From NCBI RefSeq assembly GCF_030253575.1, contig NC_080569.1, forward strand, positions 13,037,501-13,101,500: a DNA stretch of 64,000 nucleotides, read 5' to 3'. The translations under genes were made by a program, and so were the position numbers. This document shows, piece after piece, positions 1 to 10,943 of the stretch. The notes under the pieces are model-generated. The model ran no database searches, was not told the DNA's origin, and worked only from the letters and a program-made list of their open reading frames with translations. This stretch comes from Rhododendron vialii (Eukaryota; Streptophyta; Magnoliopsida; Ericales; Ericaceae). How positions within the stretch are numbered: position 1 is the stretch's first letter; each line of letters opens with the position of its first letter.

Positions 1-570
1 ATATTCTGCAAAAGTCCACATGAAATTAATTAGTGTTCTACAGTCCCTTAAAGCATTGTTCCTTTTATTCTAAATTTAACAGCAAATTTGGGTTTGAAGC
101 ACAGACAATAAGGTAAGAGCTCCACTAAGCACTAGAAATCAGTTCAAGCTCTCAACCGTAAGTGAGTCGGCTCCTATGCCTCACACAGGGGCCGAAGGAT
201 TCTCCCAGCTTAAACCGGTTTCGATGATAGCGTATTCATCAAGCCATCATTAGTGAAATTTTGAATCTTGAATCGTATTCCCATTAAGTATTTGTAGAGT
301 TTTTGAGCAGCATAGAAACCCAATGAACTTCTTTGGTGGGAAACAATATTGACAATCAAGCACATATACCCATGTCAATGGAAACGTTAACATTCAATTA
401 CAATTGAAGACCGTACAACAAAACAAGGGAAATTCTACTCGTCATTGGTGGAGTGCACTGTGCAGCTGCTAAAAATTTCAACTTGAGGTATCAATTCTTG
501 ACCACCAAACAACACATAATTCAAACAAACTAAGGCCCTATAATAGGTCAAAAGGTAAAGAAGCACCAAC

Positions 571-678
571 CTTGTGATCACCACCACCAGTTGCGAACCT
601 AAGCCAACCAGGTTGAATATCAATCGAGAAAATCTGCATACCCTCATGCCTAACCCAACTTGGCTTCTCTGCAATCAT
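571..678 (-). CDS. HIRA: HIRA histone chaperone, first coding exon (partial gene)
   Basis: The exon encodes 36 residues starting [13 protein letters not shown] and ending FATGGGDHK, followed by a GTTGGT donor at 570. This is the N-terminus of the WD40 chaperone HIRA, which deposits histone H3.3 independently of replication in the nucleus; GGGDHK belongs to the first WD repeat. Seen: the ATG at 678, an open frame and a donor in the right phase. Known: plant HIRA continues with an exon beginning near VRIWN. I do not find that exon in 1-569, so it must lie left of the window. One oddity is a Trp after QPG, where I recall Gly in Arabidopsis. The start is supported by family similarity. Family call is firm; the rest of the gene cannot be assessed. 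Confidence 0.85.
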
Positions 679-1484
679 TTTAACTTCTTGTTTCCGACAC
701 CCAACACAGGCTTAAACCACTTTGAATCTCTAAAACCCACTAAAAGGATCTGCAAATGTGAACCTGTGGAACCCCATAAACGCCGTATGCGGTCATTAGG
801 AAAAAAAACCCAGATGGGTAAAGAACTAAAGGAACCCTAATTCTGAGGCTTAGCGTAAAAACCCTTCTTGATTAGGCTACGAGAAAGCACTGGGGAGTGG
901 TGGGTTGGGGGTAATACTGAGCAAGAATATTTAAACAACTTTCTTTTTCAAAAGGTCACATCACTGGCAGAATTAGAAGATGTTGTGGGTCTATTTAGAT
1001 GCAAAAGACTGTAAAAGTAAAAATAAAGAAGAAGGAAAAGAAGAAGAACCCAGTCGTTGAATCCAAAAGTACTAACCAAACACAGGGAGATTAGGGTTAG
1101 CCGGAAAGTGAGTCGGAGATGCTATGTACTTTAGAGCAGCACTCGCACTACAAACATGCGTGGGCCTTTAAAATGTTAGGGCTTGTAGTATCACGTACTC
1201 CTTTTCCAATAGTAGGAGTAGTTTAATTTTGAAAAAATTTTATTTAAGAAGGTTCTGTATATGAAGTTTACTTGGCTAATTTCGACAGTTCAAAAGTATT
1301 TTAAATAATTCAAATTAAAAATAAATTATTAACGGTAAAAGAAATTTATTATTGGTCAAAGATTAAAATATATATTTAAATTGTTAATTGTCAAAACGGA
1401 CGAGTAAGATTGCACATTTTCTGTAAATAAGTTTCTCTCATTAATTTTTGGGAAATTATATTTTATATGTGTGTTCCAAAATAA
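679..1484 (-). promoter_or_regulatory. HIRA 5' UTR and promoter region
   Basis: No other coding sequence is recognisable here. The stretch up to about 1130 is moderately GC-containing with purine-rich patches and is a plausible 5' leader, possibly with a leader intron. From about 1200 it becomes AT-rich. No TATA box or start site can be assigned with confidence. Confidence 0.4.
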
Positions 1485-2045
1485 TGCACGACTTGGGGTA
1501 GGTTTTTGGTATCGAAAATCCTATATGTACCGACCAAAAACGTAGGGAAATCATACCGACGGCCACGCCAGACCGTCTCCGGCCACCGGACGGCCGATCC
1601 GAGCCTTCGAAAAATTCTTAAAAAAAATACGAGGAGCCTTACGCAGGAATCAACAACATTCAATGTGTGTAGAGTGCTTGATCTATTATTAAAAAAAATG
1701 AGGGGCCCCACGCGGGAATCAACGGCATCCGATGTGTGTAGAGTGTTTGATCTAAACACGAAAAAAAAGAGTGTTTAAAAAAAAAAAAGAGGGGCCCCGC
1801 GCGGGAATCAACGGCATCTGATGTGTGTAGAGTGCTTGATCTAAACACGAAAAAAAGAGTTTAGATCAAGTACTCTACACACATCAGATGCCGTTGATTC
1901 CCGCATAAGGCCCCTTGTTGTTGTTTTTTAGAATTTTTGGATGGCTCGGATCGACCGTTCGGTGGTCGGAGACAGCCCAGCGCAGCCTTCGGTACAATTT
2001 CTCCTACATTTCGGGTCGATACATATAGCAGCACTCTTTTGGTAT
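1485..2045. mobile_element. Foldback (long inverted repeat) element, copy 1
   Basis: Two arms are inverted copies: the left arm has GTACCGACC, the CGTCTCCGGCCACCGG segment and ATCAACGGCATCCGATG; the right arm carries the reverse complements, ending near TCGGTGGTCGGAGAC and GGTACAATT. In the left arm a subunit of about 60 bp (GGGAATCAACGGCATC followed by GTGTGTAGAGTGCTTGATC) occurs three times head to tail, at about 1630, 1700 and 1790, and once inverted at about 1858-1915. No coding capacity. It is a non-autonomous foldback element; the superfamily is unknown. Ends are approximate. Confidence 0.6.
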
Positions 2046-2439
2046 AGTAACACGAAAACTATGGGAGGAATTACGGAATTACAAGAGAAATTCCACTATC
2101 TTCCTTGGACTTTAATTTTGCATTACAAATTCCCCTCATGAGGTTAAGGAATAGTTGGGAAAAGAAAAAATATATATACATTTGTGATGATGTCATTAGC
2201 TTGTTCATCTATTTTCTCGTTTATTTTTTACGTCAACACTTCACAAATCTTGGGCCCAATAGTGTTGTGTATTGGTTAGGAATTTGACGAATAGACTAGC
2301 ATCGATATTCTTTGCAGTAATTTACTTCGCTAGCCGACTAAGGCTCCGTTCCGGAAATAAAATAAGAACTTATTTTTTGTGTAATAAGAAGGTTTGTTCC
2401 GGAAAATAAAAAGGGTGATAATTATTTTGGAAGAATTTG

Positions 2440-2826
2440 TATAGGTACCGACCAGCCGGGGAGGGAAATCGTACCGGTGGCCGCGCTGGGCCGTCTCCGG
2501 CCACCGGACGACCGATCCAAACCGTCCAAAAATTCTATAAAAAAAAAAGGGGGTCATTGTGAGAATCAACGGCATCCGAGGTGTGTAAGGTGCTTGATCT
2601 GAGCACCCATTTTCCGTGTAGGGTGCTTGAACATATATACACGAAAAAGGGGTGCTCGGATCAAGCACTCTACACACCTCGGATGTCGTTGATTCCCGTG
2701 TACGCCCCCTCGGGTTTTTTTTTTAGAATTTTTGGACGGCTCGGATCGGCCGTCCGGTGGCCGGAGACGGCCCAGCGCGGCTGCCAGTACGATTTCCCTC
2801 CGCCGGCGCCCATTATCATAGCAACA
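2440..2826. mobile_element. Foldback element, copy 2, nested
   Basis: The arms are inverted repeats of each other and homologous to the copy at 1485-2045. The left arm has GTACCGACC, GGGAAATCGTACCGG and GGGCCGTCTCCGGCCACCGG; the right arm reads GGCCGTCCGGTGGCCGGAG then GTACGATTTCCCTCC. The centre carries the AATCAACGGCATCCGAGGTG motif in both orientations. The arms are strikingly GC-rich for this AT-rich region. No coding capacity. Ends are approximate. Confidence 0.6.
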
Positions 2827-3045
2827 GTCTTATTTTTTGTATAAGGCAACTTCAAACTCAAAAATCATGTGTTTACGCAAATAATTTTCCTACCACTATG
2901 GATCTTGTTTGATAGATCTCATTGAGATCTTTAATACAGTGCAAAAAATTGATTTTTTTTTTCATTTACATTATTTTTGAGTTTGAAAATATGGAAGGAA
3001 CTTTTTATTTGGGTTTTGTGGAATAGCCTTTTTTATTTTTGAATG

Positions 3046-4424
3046 GGGAAAATTTCACGTAGGCACCTGACCTTTCACACAAATCGCACATAAACACCTG
3101 ACCTTTCTTAAACTTCATATAAACACCTGAGCTTTCTAAAAACTCATTAATTCAACATCTGGTCTTTCTTAAATTTCATATAAACACCTGAGCTTTCTAA
3201 AAATTCATCAATTCAACACCTGCCGTCACTCCTCCATCTAAAACAAAATGGAAAAAAAGTTAAGTACTCCAATTTTTTATTTGTTTGAACCAGTGCTAAG
3301 ATCTTATTTTTCTAATCATTTTATCCTAAAAAATCATAATTAATTTTTGACTCTAAAACTCTCGTTAGTCAGCCCTAAAAAAATCGTAGAATAAAATACC
3401 TCTTAGGGCTAACTAACGAGAGCCTTAGAGTCAAAAATTAATTATGATTCTTTAGGATAAATTATCAGAAAAATAAAATCTTCGTACTGATTTAAACGGA
3501 TTGAAAATTGGAGTAATTAATTTTTTAACTATGTATAGACCGTTTATATATTAAAAAATATGGTTAAAAAATGAGGTACTTCAATTTTCAATCCGCTTAA
3601 ACCAGTGCAAAAATCTTATTTCTCTGATCATTTTATCCTAAAAAATCATACTAGTTAATTTTTGACTCTAAAGCTCTCGTTAGTCAACCCTAAGAAAGTC
3701 GTAGAATCAAATATCTCTTAGGGCTAACTAACGAAAGCCTTAGAGTCAAAAATCAATTATTACCCTTTAGAATAAAATGATCAGAGAAATAAGATCTTCA
3801 CATCGGTTCAAACGAATTAAAAATTGGAGCAATTAATTTTTCAACCATGTATAGATCGTTTATATATTAAAAAATAAGGTTAAAAAGTTAAGTGCTCTAA
3901 TTTTCAATCCATTTAAACCGGTATGAATATCTTATTTTTCTAATAATTTTATCTTAAAGAATCATAATTAATTTTTGATTCTAAGGCTCTCATTAATTAG
4001 CCCTAAGAAATATTTGATCCTACGACTTTCTTAGGGCTGACTAACGAGAACTTTAGAGTCAAAAATTAATTATGATTCTTTAGGATAAAATGATCAGAAA
4101 AATAAGATCTTCGCACATGTTCAAACAAATAAAAAATTGGAGCACTTAACTTTTTTTCCGTTTGGTTTTAGACGAAGCGGTGACGTCAGGTGTTGAATTG
4201 ATGAGTTTTTAGAAAGATCAGGTGTTTATATGCAATTTAAGAAAGGTCAGGTGTTGAATTGATGAGTTTTTAGAAAGATCAAGTGTTTGTATGCAATTTA
4301 AAAAAGGTCAGGTGTTGAATTGATGAGTTTTTAGAAAGCTCAGGTGTTTATATGAAATTTAAGAAAGGTCAGGCATTTATGTGTGATTTGTGTGAAAGGT
4401 CGGGTGCCTAAGTGAAATTTTCCC
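3046..4424. mobile_element. Mutator-like element with long TIRs and palindromic tandem core
   Basis: The ends are inverted: GGGAAAATTTCACGTAGGCA at 3046 and TGCCTAAGTGAAATTTTCCC ending at 4424. The similarity continues through about 200 bp of short repeated CACCTGACCTTTC units. TTTTGAAT flanks both sides (3037-3044 and 4425-4432), an 8-bp duplication or 9 bp with one mismatch. The core (about 3243-4140) is three tandem units of about 315 bp, each an imperfect palindrome around TTAGGGCTAACTAACGAGAG. No transposase is seen. Long TIRs and the duplication size suggest Mutator-like; hAT is possible. Confidence 0.65.
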
Positions 4425-4694
4425 TTTTGAATAAGAAGTGGCAAAATAAGTACTTATTTTTTAAGAAAGTTTCCGGAACGGAGCCTAACTTTGATACAGA
4501 AATAAAATATTAAAAAAATACTCTTCAAAATGATAAATTAAAGAAAACTAATTAAACAAATAAAAATGACTGGTGAGCCGAAAGATTTGCCACAAGCGAC
4601 TGGTTTACATGTCACGCGACGGATTAGATTTTCGACTCCACATTATCAAAAGCTTATTGGTTGCTCTTAGGTACCATCAATGATATGTATATTC

Positions 4695-5045
4695 CACCCC
4701 ATTCGGCTAAATAAGTCAATTAGGTTTTTTTTTTTTTGTTTTTATTCAAATATTTTTTGTATTTGTTAATTTTTTGAAAATTATTGCATCGTCATGATGA
4801 GATGAATCTAAAAAGTAAAAACTTACGATCGAAACCTAATTTTTTTGAATAACAACAAAAATAAGCCAATTTTTTCGTCTTTATTAAAAAAAATGGATTT
4901 CAATAATAGTTTATTACTTTTTAGATTTCTCTCGTCACGACGATGCAATAATTCAAAAGAATTGACCAAAAAGCAACAAATACGAAAAATATTTGAATAA
5001 GGACAAAAAAAATAAACCAATAGGCTTATTTAGCCAAACGGAGCC
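4695..5045. mobile_element. Tourist/PIF-type MITE
   Basis: The right end reads GGCTTATTTAGCCAAACGGAGCC and the left end CACCCCATTCGGCTAAATAAG, which are inverted copies with a few mismatches. TTC flanks both sides (4692-4694 and 5046-5048), a 3-bp duplication. The interior is an AT-rich hairpin with CGTCATGATGAGATGAATC and its inverted counterpart. Non-coding. Confidence 0.65.
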
Positions 5046-5494
5046 TTCTCATTTTTATTTTGTGTTCCGCATTCATGTGCAAATCAAAATCAAGTGTGTA
5101 AATTTTGATTACATGGTGTAGACGGGTACTGGTGCATTGCATGTCGGTGCCCCGAAAACCAGTCTAGAGGTGTCAAATGTGTCGGACCGACACAAACACG
5201 ACATGAGCACAACATATGTAAGAGTGGCATGACGCAGCAAAAGCACAATCCCTATAGTGGGCCAGGTTGGACTGTTGTTTTAGGGCACATGATAGAGGAA
5301 CGGCGCGACACGAGTAGAAATTCAAAGGTTTAAATAATTAATTACTACAAAAGTAGATGGACACTATGTATGTACAGTCTTTGTGCTTAAGGTTTAAGAA
5401 TTACAAATGACTGATAATTGAGTAGGTACTAACCTAATTAGGATGTACTCAAACTATAGAGATGTAATTCTTACTTATATATTTACGCAATAGT

Positions 5495-6953
5495 GTTATG
5501 GGTACGCCACTTGTGTACACCATTTGTACACTGCCTACGTGGCACTGGCAATTGAACCAAGTAAAGGGCCCCACCTCCTCCTCTCTTGCAATTCAAAATT
5601 TCACCAAAAATTACCCGGAAATTTCACCCCCAACTTTACCAACTCAAACCCACTTTATCAAAAATTACCCGGAAATTGCACTGCCCACTGTCGACGCCGG
5701 CGACACCACCACCATTGATGCCGGCAACCACCGCCACCACCACCATTGACGCCGGCGACCACAATCAAGCCACCCCAATATTTTCATTTCAAAATTCACC
5801 CACAAGTGGCCGGAAAATCGGAGAAAAGTAGACCCAAATTTTGCCCCAAACCCAAAAACGATTTACGACCACCAGTAACGACCTCATCTCTTCGAAAACC
5901 ATGGACCACCAGTGACGACCCCATCTCTGCTCCCCGAACTCCCATTTATGACATAACCTATATGAAATTACCCTGTTCTTAAGCCAAGAAACAGAGCAAT
6001 GGCAATGGTCACCCTTGTTCCATCCTTTTGGTTATTGTCACAGGACCGCGAATGATGAAACTCAGTCGATCATTCTACTGTTGAATCATTTACACACCCA
6101 AACTTGGATCTTTGATGGCCTTGGATAAACTCGATCTCGTCAATAAAAACCCAAAGAGATGCTCAATTTCCTTCGCTTGGGAAAAAATTTAGTTTTTGAA
6201 TGGATTGAGGCCAAGAATGATTAAGTTATGAATCTGAATCAAATCCCAAGTTATACCAACTCTAGTTTTATCCACAATCATCTATACATTCAGACGTTGC
6301 CGGCGCCGTGGGTGGACGCGTTCGGGCAATGGAAGTTAACGAATTCGTGGTCCGGAGGTCAATGGTGCCGTCGCCGTCCTTGTTGATCTCCGTCACGGCG
6401 ATGGTTAGATCCGCCGAGGACATGCCGGCGTCCAAATTGAGGGCATTGAAGACAAACCGGAGCTTAATATGTCAATTTAAAGTTAAAAATCCACGGATTT
6501 GCGGCTTTCCATCATCTTTTTTATAAGAGTAGCTTTTCTGCAAGTTGCAGAAGAAACCAACATGGCCACTTTATTGCCAAATTAGAGAAGATTAATGTCA
6601 TACACAGAACTTTTGTTGTCCAAATCAAAAAAACAAAACTAGATTTTGCAGATTGAGAGATGGGAGTCGCAGATTGTGGTTCCCGACGTCAATGGTGGTT
6701 GTGGAGGTCGCTGGCATCGATGGTGGTGGTCTCACCGGCATCGACGGTGGGCAGGTGCAAATGGGATCAAGGAAGGAGTAAAAGTCAGGGCTAAACTGGG
6801 TTTGAGTTGGTAAAGTTGGGGGGTGAAATTTCCGGGCAATTTTTGGGTGAAATTTTGAACTGCAATAGAAGAGGAGGTGGGGCCTTTACTTGGGTCAGTT
6901 GCCAGTGCCACATAGGCAGTGTACAAATGGGGTACACAACAGGTGTACCCATT
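5495..6953. mobile_element. Mutator-like element with 200-bp TIRs, possible Pack-MULE
   Basis: The ends are near-identical inverted repeats of about 200 bp: GGGTACGCCACTTGTGTACA on the left and the reverse complement of GGGTACACCTGTTGTGTACC on the right. Both continue through ACTGCCTACGTGGCACTGGC and CCCGGAAATTTCACCCCCAA. The interior is not transposase. It contains CACCACCACC-rich stretches (5700-5760, 6710-6745) and a GC-rich patch resembling an EF-hand gene. The right end sits directly on reverse-transcriptase sequence of the neighbouring pararetrovirus. I could not find a clean 9-bp duplication. Confidence 0.6.
6303..6475 (-). pseudogene. Captured gene scrap resembling a calmodulin-like EF-hand
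   Basis: On the minus strand an open stretch reads FNALNLDAGMSSADL, then TEINKDGDGTIDLR. The segment NKDGDGTIDL fits an EF-hand calcium loop (ligands at loop positions 1, 3, 5, 7 and 9), and MSSADL resembles the helix between loops in calmodulin-like proteins. The position-12 Glu is lost, since the frame continues RTTNSL. It is GC-rich compared with the surrounding DNA and lies inside a long-TIR element, the usual setting for a gene fragment captured by a Mutator-like element. There is no start codon, domain pair or intact reading frame. The identification rests on one short motif. Confidence 0.35.
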
Positions 6954-7534
6954 GCACTTTTGATATTTACGTGTGCATTTAATGATTTATAATTAATAAT
7001 CAATCTAGGAACATTTCGTTCCTTTTCAGCATTTTTATTAACGTAAAAAGCTGTGCAACTTCAAGGAGAATAGCTTTTTCTAATTAATTGTTTTTGAAAT
7101 AGACTATCAATTTCATTTTGACATAATTTCAAATATTCTTGTTTCATTTGAGAAGGTCTAGCCTTTGTAGGAATTCTTTTTTCATTAAAATCCTTCTCAT
7201 AAGGTAATGAAACATGCTGTTTTCTATCCCAAAAAGCATTTGGGATATCACTACAAATTTCTTTTTTAAAATTCTCTTCTATTTGAGAAATTTTCTCTTT
7301 TAAAAAGGGTTTTTGTAAAACCTCTTCAGTATTCATTATTTGAATTTCCTTTTTAAGAAAATTTATTTGTTTATCTTTATGAGAAATTTTTCTCATTATA
7401 TCATTAATTTCTTTGTAAACAGGTGGAGAGACGAATTCAAAAAATATCTCATGATCACCTATCTGACCAGTTATTCCAGCCGTGCTGGTCTTCATGGGAA
7501 GCAACATTGATAAAAAAGGAGTTCCAAGGATTAA

Positions 7535-8104
7535 CTACTGTTGAAGATTCCTAATACATAGAAATGTTGTTTCTAAACAAACTCTCTTATTACAAATGTA
7601 AACATTATTGAGTTTGTATTTAATCATCATTTTTTCTCCACTGGCATTAGTGAGGCTTTGAGAAGTTTTTTCAAAGTATTGGGTTGGAACAATCCCTTCT
7701 TGAATGCAATTCATATCCGCACCACTATCAACCAAAGCAATAATATTGTTGATAGTGTATTCCTTATGGATTACCAAATTAACCTTAATATGCCATTTTT
7801 GGTAAACCACTTTGTTAATAGAATTTAAATAGGCCAAATCATCTACTTTGCTTGATTCGCCTCTATTTTCTAAGACAACTAATCTTGTCTTCATATCATA
7901 AAATTCTTGAGCAGCTTTGCTCTGAAAAGTCTTCAATGACCGAATCTCGGCCTTCAGAATATTAATTTCACTCTTTAGATCAGGAATTGTAACAGGTTTA
8001 AAATTATCCACCTGTTCTAATCGATCAAGAATAATTTTTAAATTATAATTTTCATTAGGAAGCTGGGGTCTTTCTTCCTCTCTTCTTTCATTGAAGATAT
8101 ACAA
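7535..8104 (-). pseudogene. Pararetroviral aspartic protease region (part of the remnant)
   Basis: The open stretch has a coiled-coil-like N-terminal half (residues 20-90, Leu/Ile/Lys rich) followed by ALVDSGADMNCI. VDSGAD is the retroviral-type aspartic protease active site (D-S/T-G-A). It is bounded by a frameshift upstream and a stop downstream, so it is no longer joined to the coat protein or the reverse transcriptase. Confidence 0.7.
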
Positions 8105-8127
8105 GTTTCAATTACCCTCATCTTGAG

Positions 8128-9129
8128 TTAGGGATCATTAATTTGATCAATAACCTCTAAGAGACCCTGCTGTTTCTCAGTTAAAACATTCACACTGAGA
8201 CCATTCATTTCTACTATTGCCTTCCAATAATCATCAGAAGTCGAACATTCATTACCATTACAATTGCAATCATTAGTGATTTCTTCCTCTTCTGAAGTGG
8301 AAGAGGTATCTTCATTTTCAGAGAGATCATTAATTTGATCTTCTGAATCAGAATCACTAGAATCAATTAAAAGTTTGTAAAGGGTCTGCTTTAACCCTTC
8401 ATCTAATTGAAATTCTTCTAATTTCTTTTTGGTCTTGCATTTATTGGCATAATGATCTATTCTGCCACATTTAAAACATTTGGCAGAGACCTTCTTTTTT
8501 CTCTCATTTTTCTGCTTTCTAGCAGTATTCTTAGGATTTTTTGAGCTTGATGGCTCATTCCTATCCTTATGTTTCTTTTTCCCATATTTTCTCTTAGAAT
8601 ACTTTCGAGTAGTCTTATTACTACTCTTATTCTTATGAGGTTTAGAATACTGGGGAAGATCATAACCAAATTGGTCACAAAATTGCCCTAACTCCTGCTT
8701 ACTGGTTAGGTTCTGCTTTTTCAATTGATTATGCAACTTTATGTCATTACACAAAGTCAAACCTTCCTGGATAATTATGGCTATAAGCTGGCCATAAGTA
8801 TATCTATTATAATCAATAGATAGACCATTATTTTGGTCACGCAATTTCTTCCTAATTTTCTCCGCAAAGAAATAAGGCAAATCATCAACAAATTTTGACT
8901 TTCAATGCTCACTATTAGCATCAATTCTTTGCATAACCTTAGCAAGAAACACATCTTTATACCAACGAAAATGAGTTAACGTTGGACATTTTAAATTTTG
9001 AAGTAGCTCTCTACTTCTTTCTCGTTGGTTATCCCAATGACCAACAAAATGTAAAATAATTGACTGGACAAGAGTGTAAACTGCATCTTGCTTTATTGTG
9101 CCAGTCTCAGTTGTTTTAACTGCATTCAA
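8128..9129 (-). pseudogene. Pararetroviral coat protein with CCHC zinc knuckle (part of the remnant)
   Basis: The region contains CFKCGRIDHYANKC, a C-x2-C-x4-H-x4-C zinc knuckle that binds nucleic acid in viral coat and gag proteins. It is preceded by a long Lys/Arg-rich stretch and followed by a Ser/Asp/Glu-rich tail. The frame is interrupted by a TGA at 8902-8904 between the core and the knuckle half. Caulimoviral coat proteins have this basic-knuckle-acidic arrangement. Confidence 0.7.
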
Positions 9130-10290
9130 AATTTTTTGTCTTTGGTCTGTGGTTAAAATATTATCTCACCAACCTTTAAGCATACCAGTGAATCCAACTG
9201 TGATCCAACCGACGACTTCCTTATCCTCATTTTTATTATTAGTACAAATTGTGCTATACATCATCATTTGATGTGCAGCACAAAAAATTTGATATTCAGT
9301 CATACCATCTATGTTCCATTCATAGATAGTCCTGCCACTATAAGACATCTGTTTTTGAAAACCAAATTCTTCATAAAGCATATCTTGTGGAGTAGGTCTA
9401 GGATAATAATACCTATCAGCTCCACTATAAGGAAAATTTTTGAGATATTGAATTTTATTAATAGTCTCATGTTGAGACTGGAGAAAGGAATTTTCTAATT
9501 TTACCACATCCTGAGAAGACATCTCCTGGTCATGGTCATCAGAGATAGCATTAAGGGTTAATCTGTTAAATCTCGTTTGTAATTCTTTAAGTAAATCAGA
9601 ATTTTTATTAGGGTTTGTGAGATTAAACCCAGTTATTGGTAATGGTGGCCGGATATTAGATGGTGAAATCTCATCCTCCTTGTTTCCGGTCTTAGGGTTT
9701 ATTAGTCTAATTTCTTCTCTAGTTTGAGCTATCTGCTCTTCCATTCTGACCAATTGGTCTCCAATGGTATTAAGACAAGCATTAGTATGATTATTCTGCT
9801 TATAAACTTTACCATTTGGATCTGTGCTTGTAGGTCTGACAAAAGCAGCAGTTTCCAAAGGTTGATCAGACTCAGAATTGCCCTCAATAGACAAAGGTAT
9901 AGTTGGAGGATGAACTGCGCGAATCACAGTCCCCGTCATAAACCTCCAATTCCTATGATAATCCTGTATAACATTTATGGATCTATCACATTCAAGCCAA
10001 TACCTTCCATAAAACCATTGGGTGAAAGGTATAATTTTTTGTTGACTTTCAAGGAAATCATAAAATTCCTATTTTTTAATTGATTGGCATTATATTTAGC
10101 GAAATACCAACTCATAAACTCTTGATATTTTGGGAGTTGAAATTCTGCATTAATATCCTTCCTAAGTTCAGCCCCTATTATTATTATTAAGACTAAATGC
10201 CATCTCACTAGCAGTAGGTGATTCTACTGTGTTATTCTGGTGAGTATAAACTCCATGAGGTATTTGGTTTTAGGATAATCTTATCCCAAT

Positions 10291-10943
10291 CAATTTTATT
10301 GTTCTAGTTTAGTTACTATTTGATATACTGTTTTTCATCCATTATATAAACATTTCAATTTTTTTTGTAAAAATATTAGTCGTCACAATGCCCAATTTAA
10401 AAAAGTTCAATTGGCACAGACATGGCACATCACGACACGGAGTTAGGTGTGCCCATGGGCCAAGCCAGTTGAGCATATTTTAAAATGGGTCGGCACAGCA
10501 CGACACGACTAATAAATGGGTCAAACTAAGCACATTATAAAGTACGTTTGACACAAAACTTGGCACCACACGCCCATTTGACACCCCTACAAAACCACTG
10601 AAAATTGCTCCAACCACTCGTTAATTGTAATCAATGCTGGGAGCAATAAGTGAAACATAGATTGGGTACATAATAATTTTTTGAATCTTAAATTAAATAA
10701 GTGAAATAGAGAAACATTTATCTATTTCACTTATTCGACGGGATCTTACAAAGCTTGCTCATATACGACATGATTTGGATTTGATCATAAAAAAATTCTT
10801 TTCAAGCGAAAAGCCTGATATAATAAAAAAAGAAGAAAAAAGTTTCATGGCACCAACAGATGTAGGTAACCCGACCCACCCAATACCCAGATAACGGTGT
10901 TTTAAACTTCCAATCCCAATCAGTTTGTTTTCAAAAAAGCAGT
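10291..10943. other. Non-coding stretch, hAT right end and PPR promoter
   Basis: This holds the right subterminal part of the hAT-like element (CACGACACGA repeats at about 10430-10510) and then AT-rich DNA before the PPR start codon. No gene is seen. The last 250 bases are the likely promoter and leader of the PPR gene. Confidence 0.4.

Larger units (their letters stand above)
2342..4485. mobile_element. PIF/Harbinger-type element with nested insertions
   Basis: The ends are inverted copies: GGCTCCGTTCCGGAAA at 2342 and TTTCCGGAACGGAGCC ending at 4485. They are flanked by the trinucleotide TAA on both sides (2339-2341 and 4486-4488). A 3-bp TAA duplication and GGCTCCGTT ends are typical of PIF/Harbinger or Tourist elements. 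Adjacent AAATAAG/CTTATTTT subterminal sequence also matches. The 2.1-kb length is mostly due to a second foldback copy and a Mutator-like element nested inside. No transposase is visible. Confidence 0.7.
6960..10290 (-). pseudogene. Endogenous pararetrovirus (Caulimoviridae) remnant, truncated and frame-broken
   Basis: Reading the minus strand from about 10290 downwards gives, in order: the coat-protein N-terminal region (9166-10208), the coat-protein core and a CCHC zinc knuckle (8128-9129), an acidic Ser/Asp/Glu tail, an aspartic protease (7535-8104) and the start of a reverse transcriptase (about 6985-7507). The order matches Caulimoviridae. Breaks: frame changes near 9950-9975 and 8105-8128; in-frame TGA codons at 9166-9168 and 8902-8904, both where Trp is plausible; further stops near 7510-7534 and 7071. 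The reverse transcriptase stops before its catalytic motif, where the neighbouring Mutator-like element begins, and no RNase H is present. It is a dead, integrated copy that cannot make a functional protein. Confidence 0.75.
5166..10589. mobile_element. hAT-like ends bracketing nested elements
   Basis: The left end TAGAGGTGTCAAATGTGTCGG and the right end CGCCCATTTGACACCCCTA are inverted copies. Both have subterminal CACGACACGA-type repeats, common in plant hAT elements. The flanks share AAAACCA on both sides, allowing for a 2-bp shift. The 5.4 kb between them holds a Mutator-like element and a pararetrovirus copy, which probably inserted into a much shorter element. The pairing of these two ends is inferred. 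Confidence 0.45.

Noticed and set aside
5498-5982. Overlapping Pro/Thr/His-rich frames
   Set aside because: They come from the TIR and CACCACCAC repeats of the Mutator-like element.
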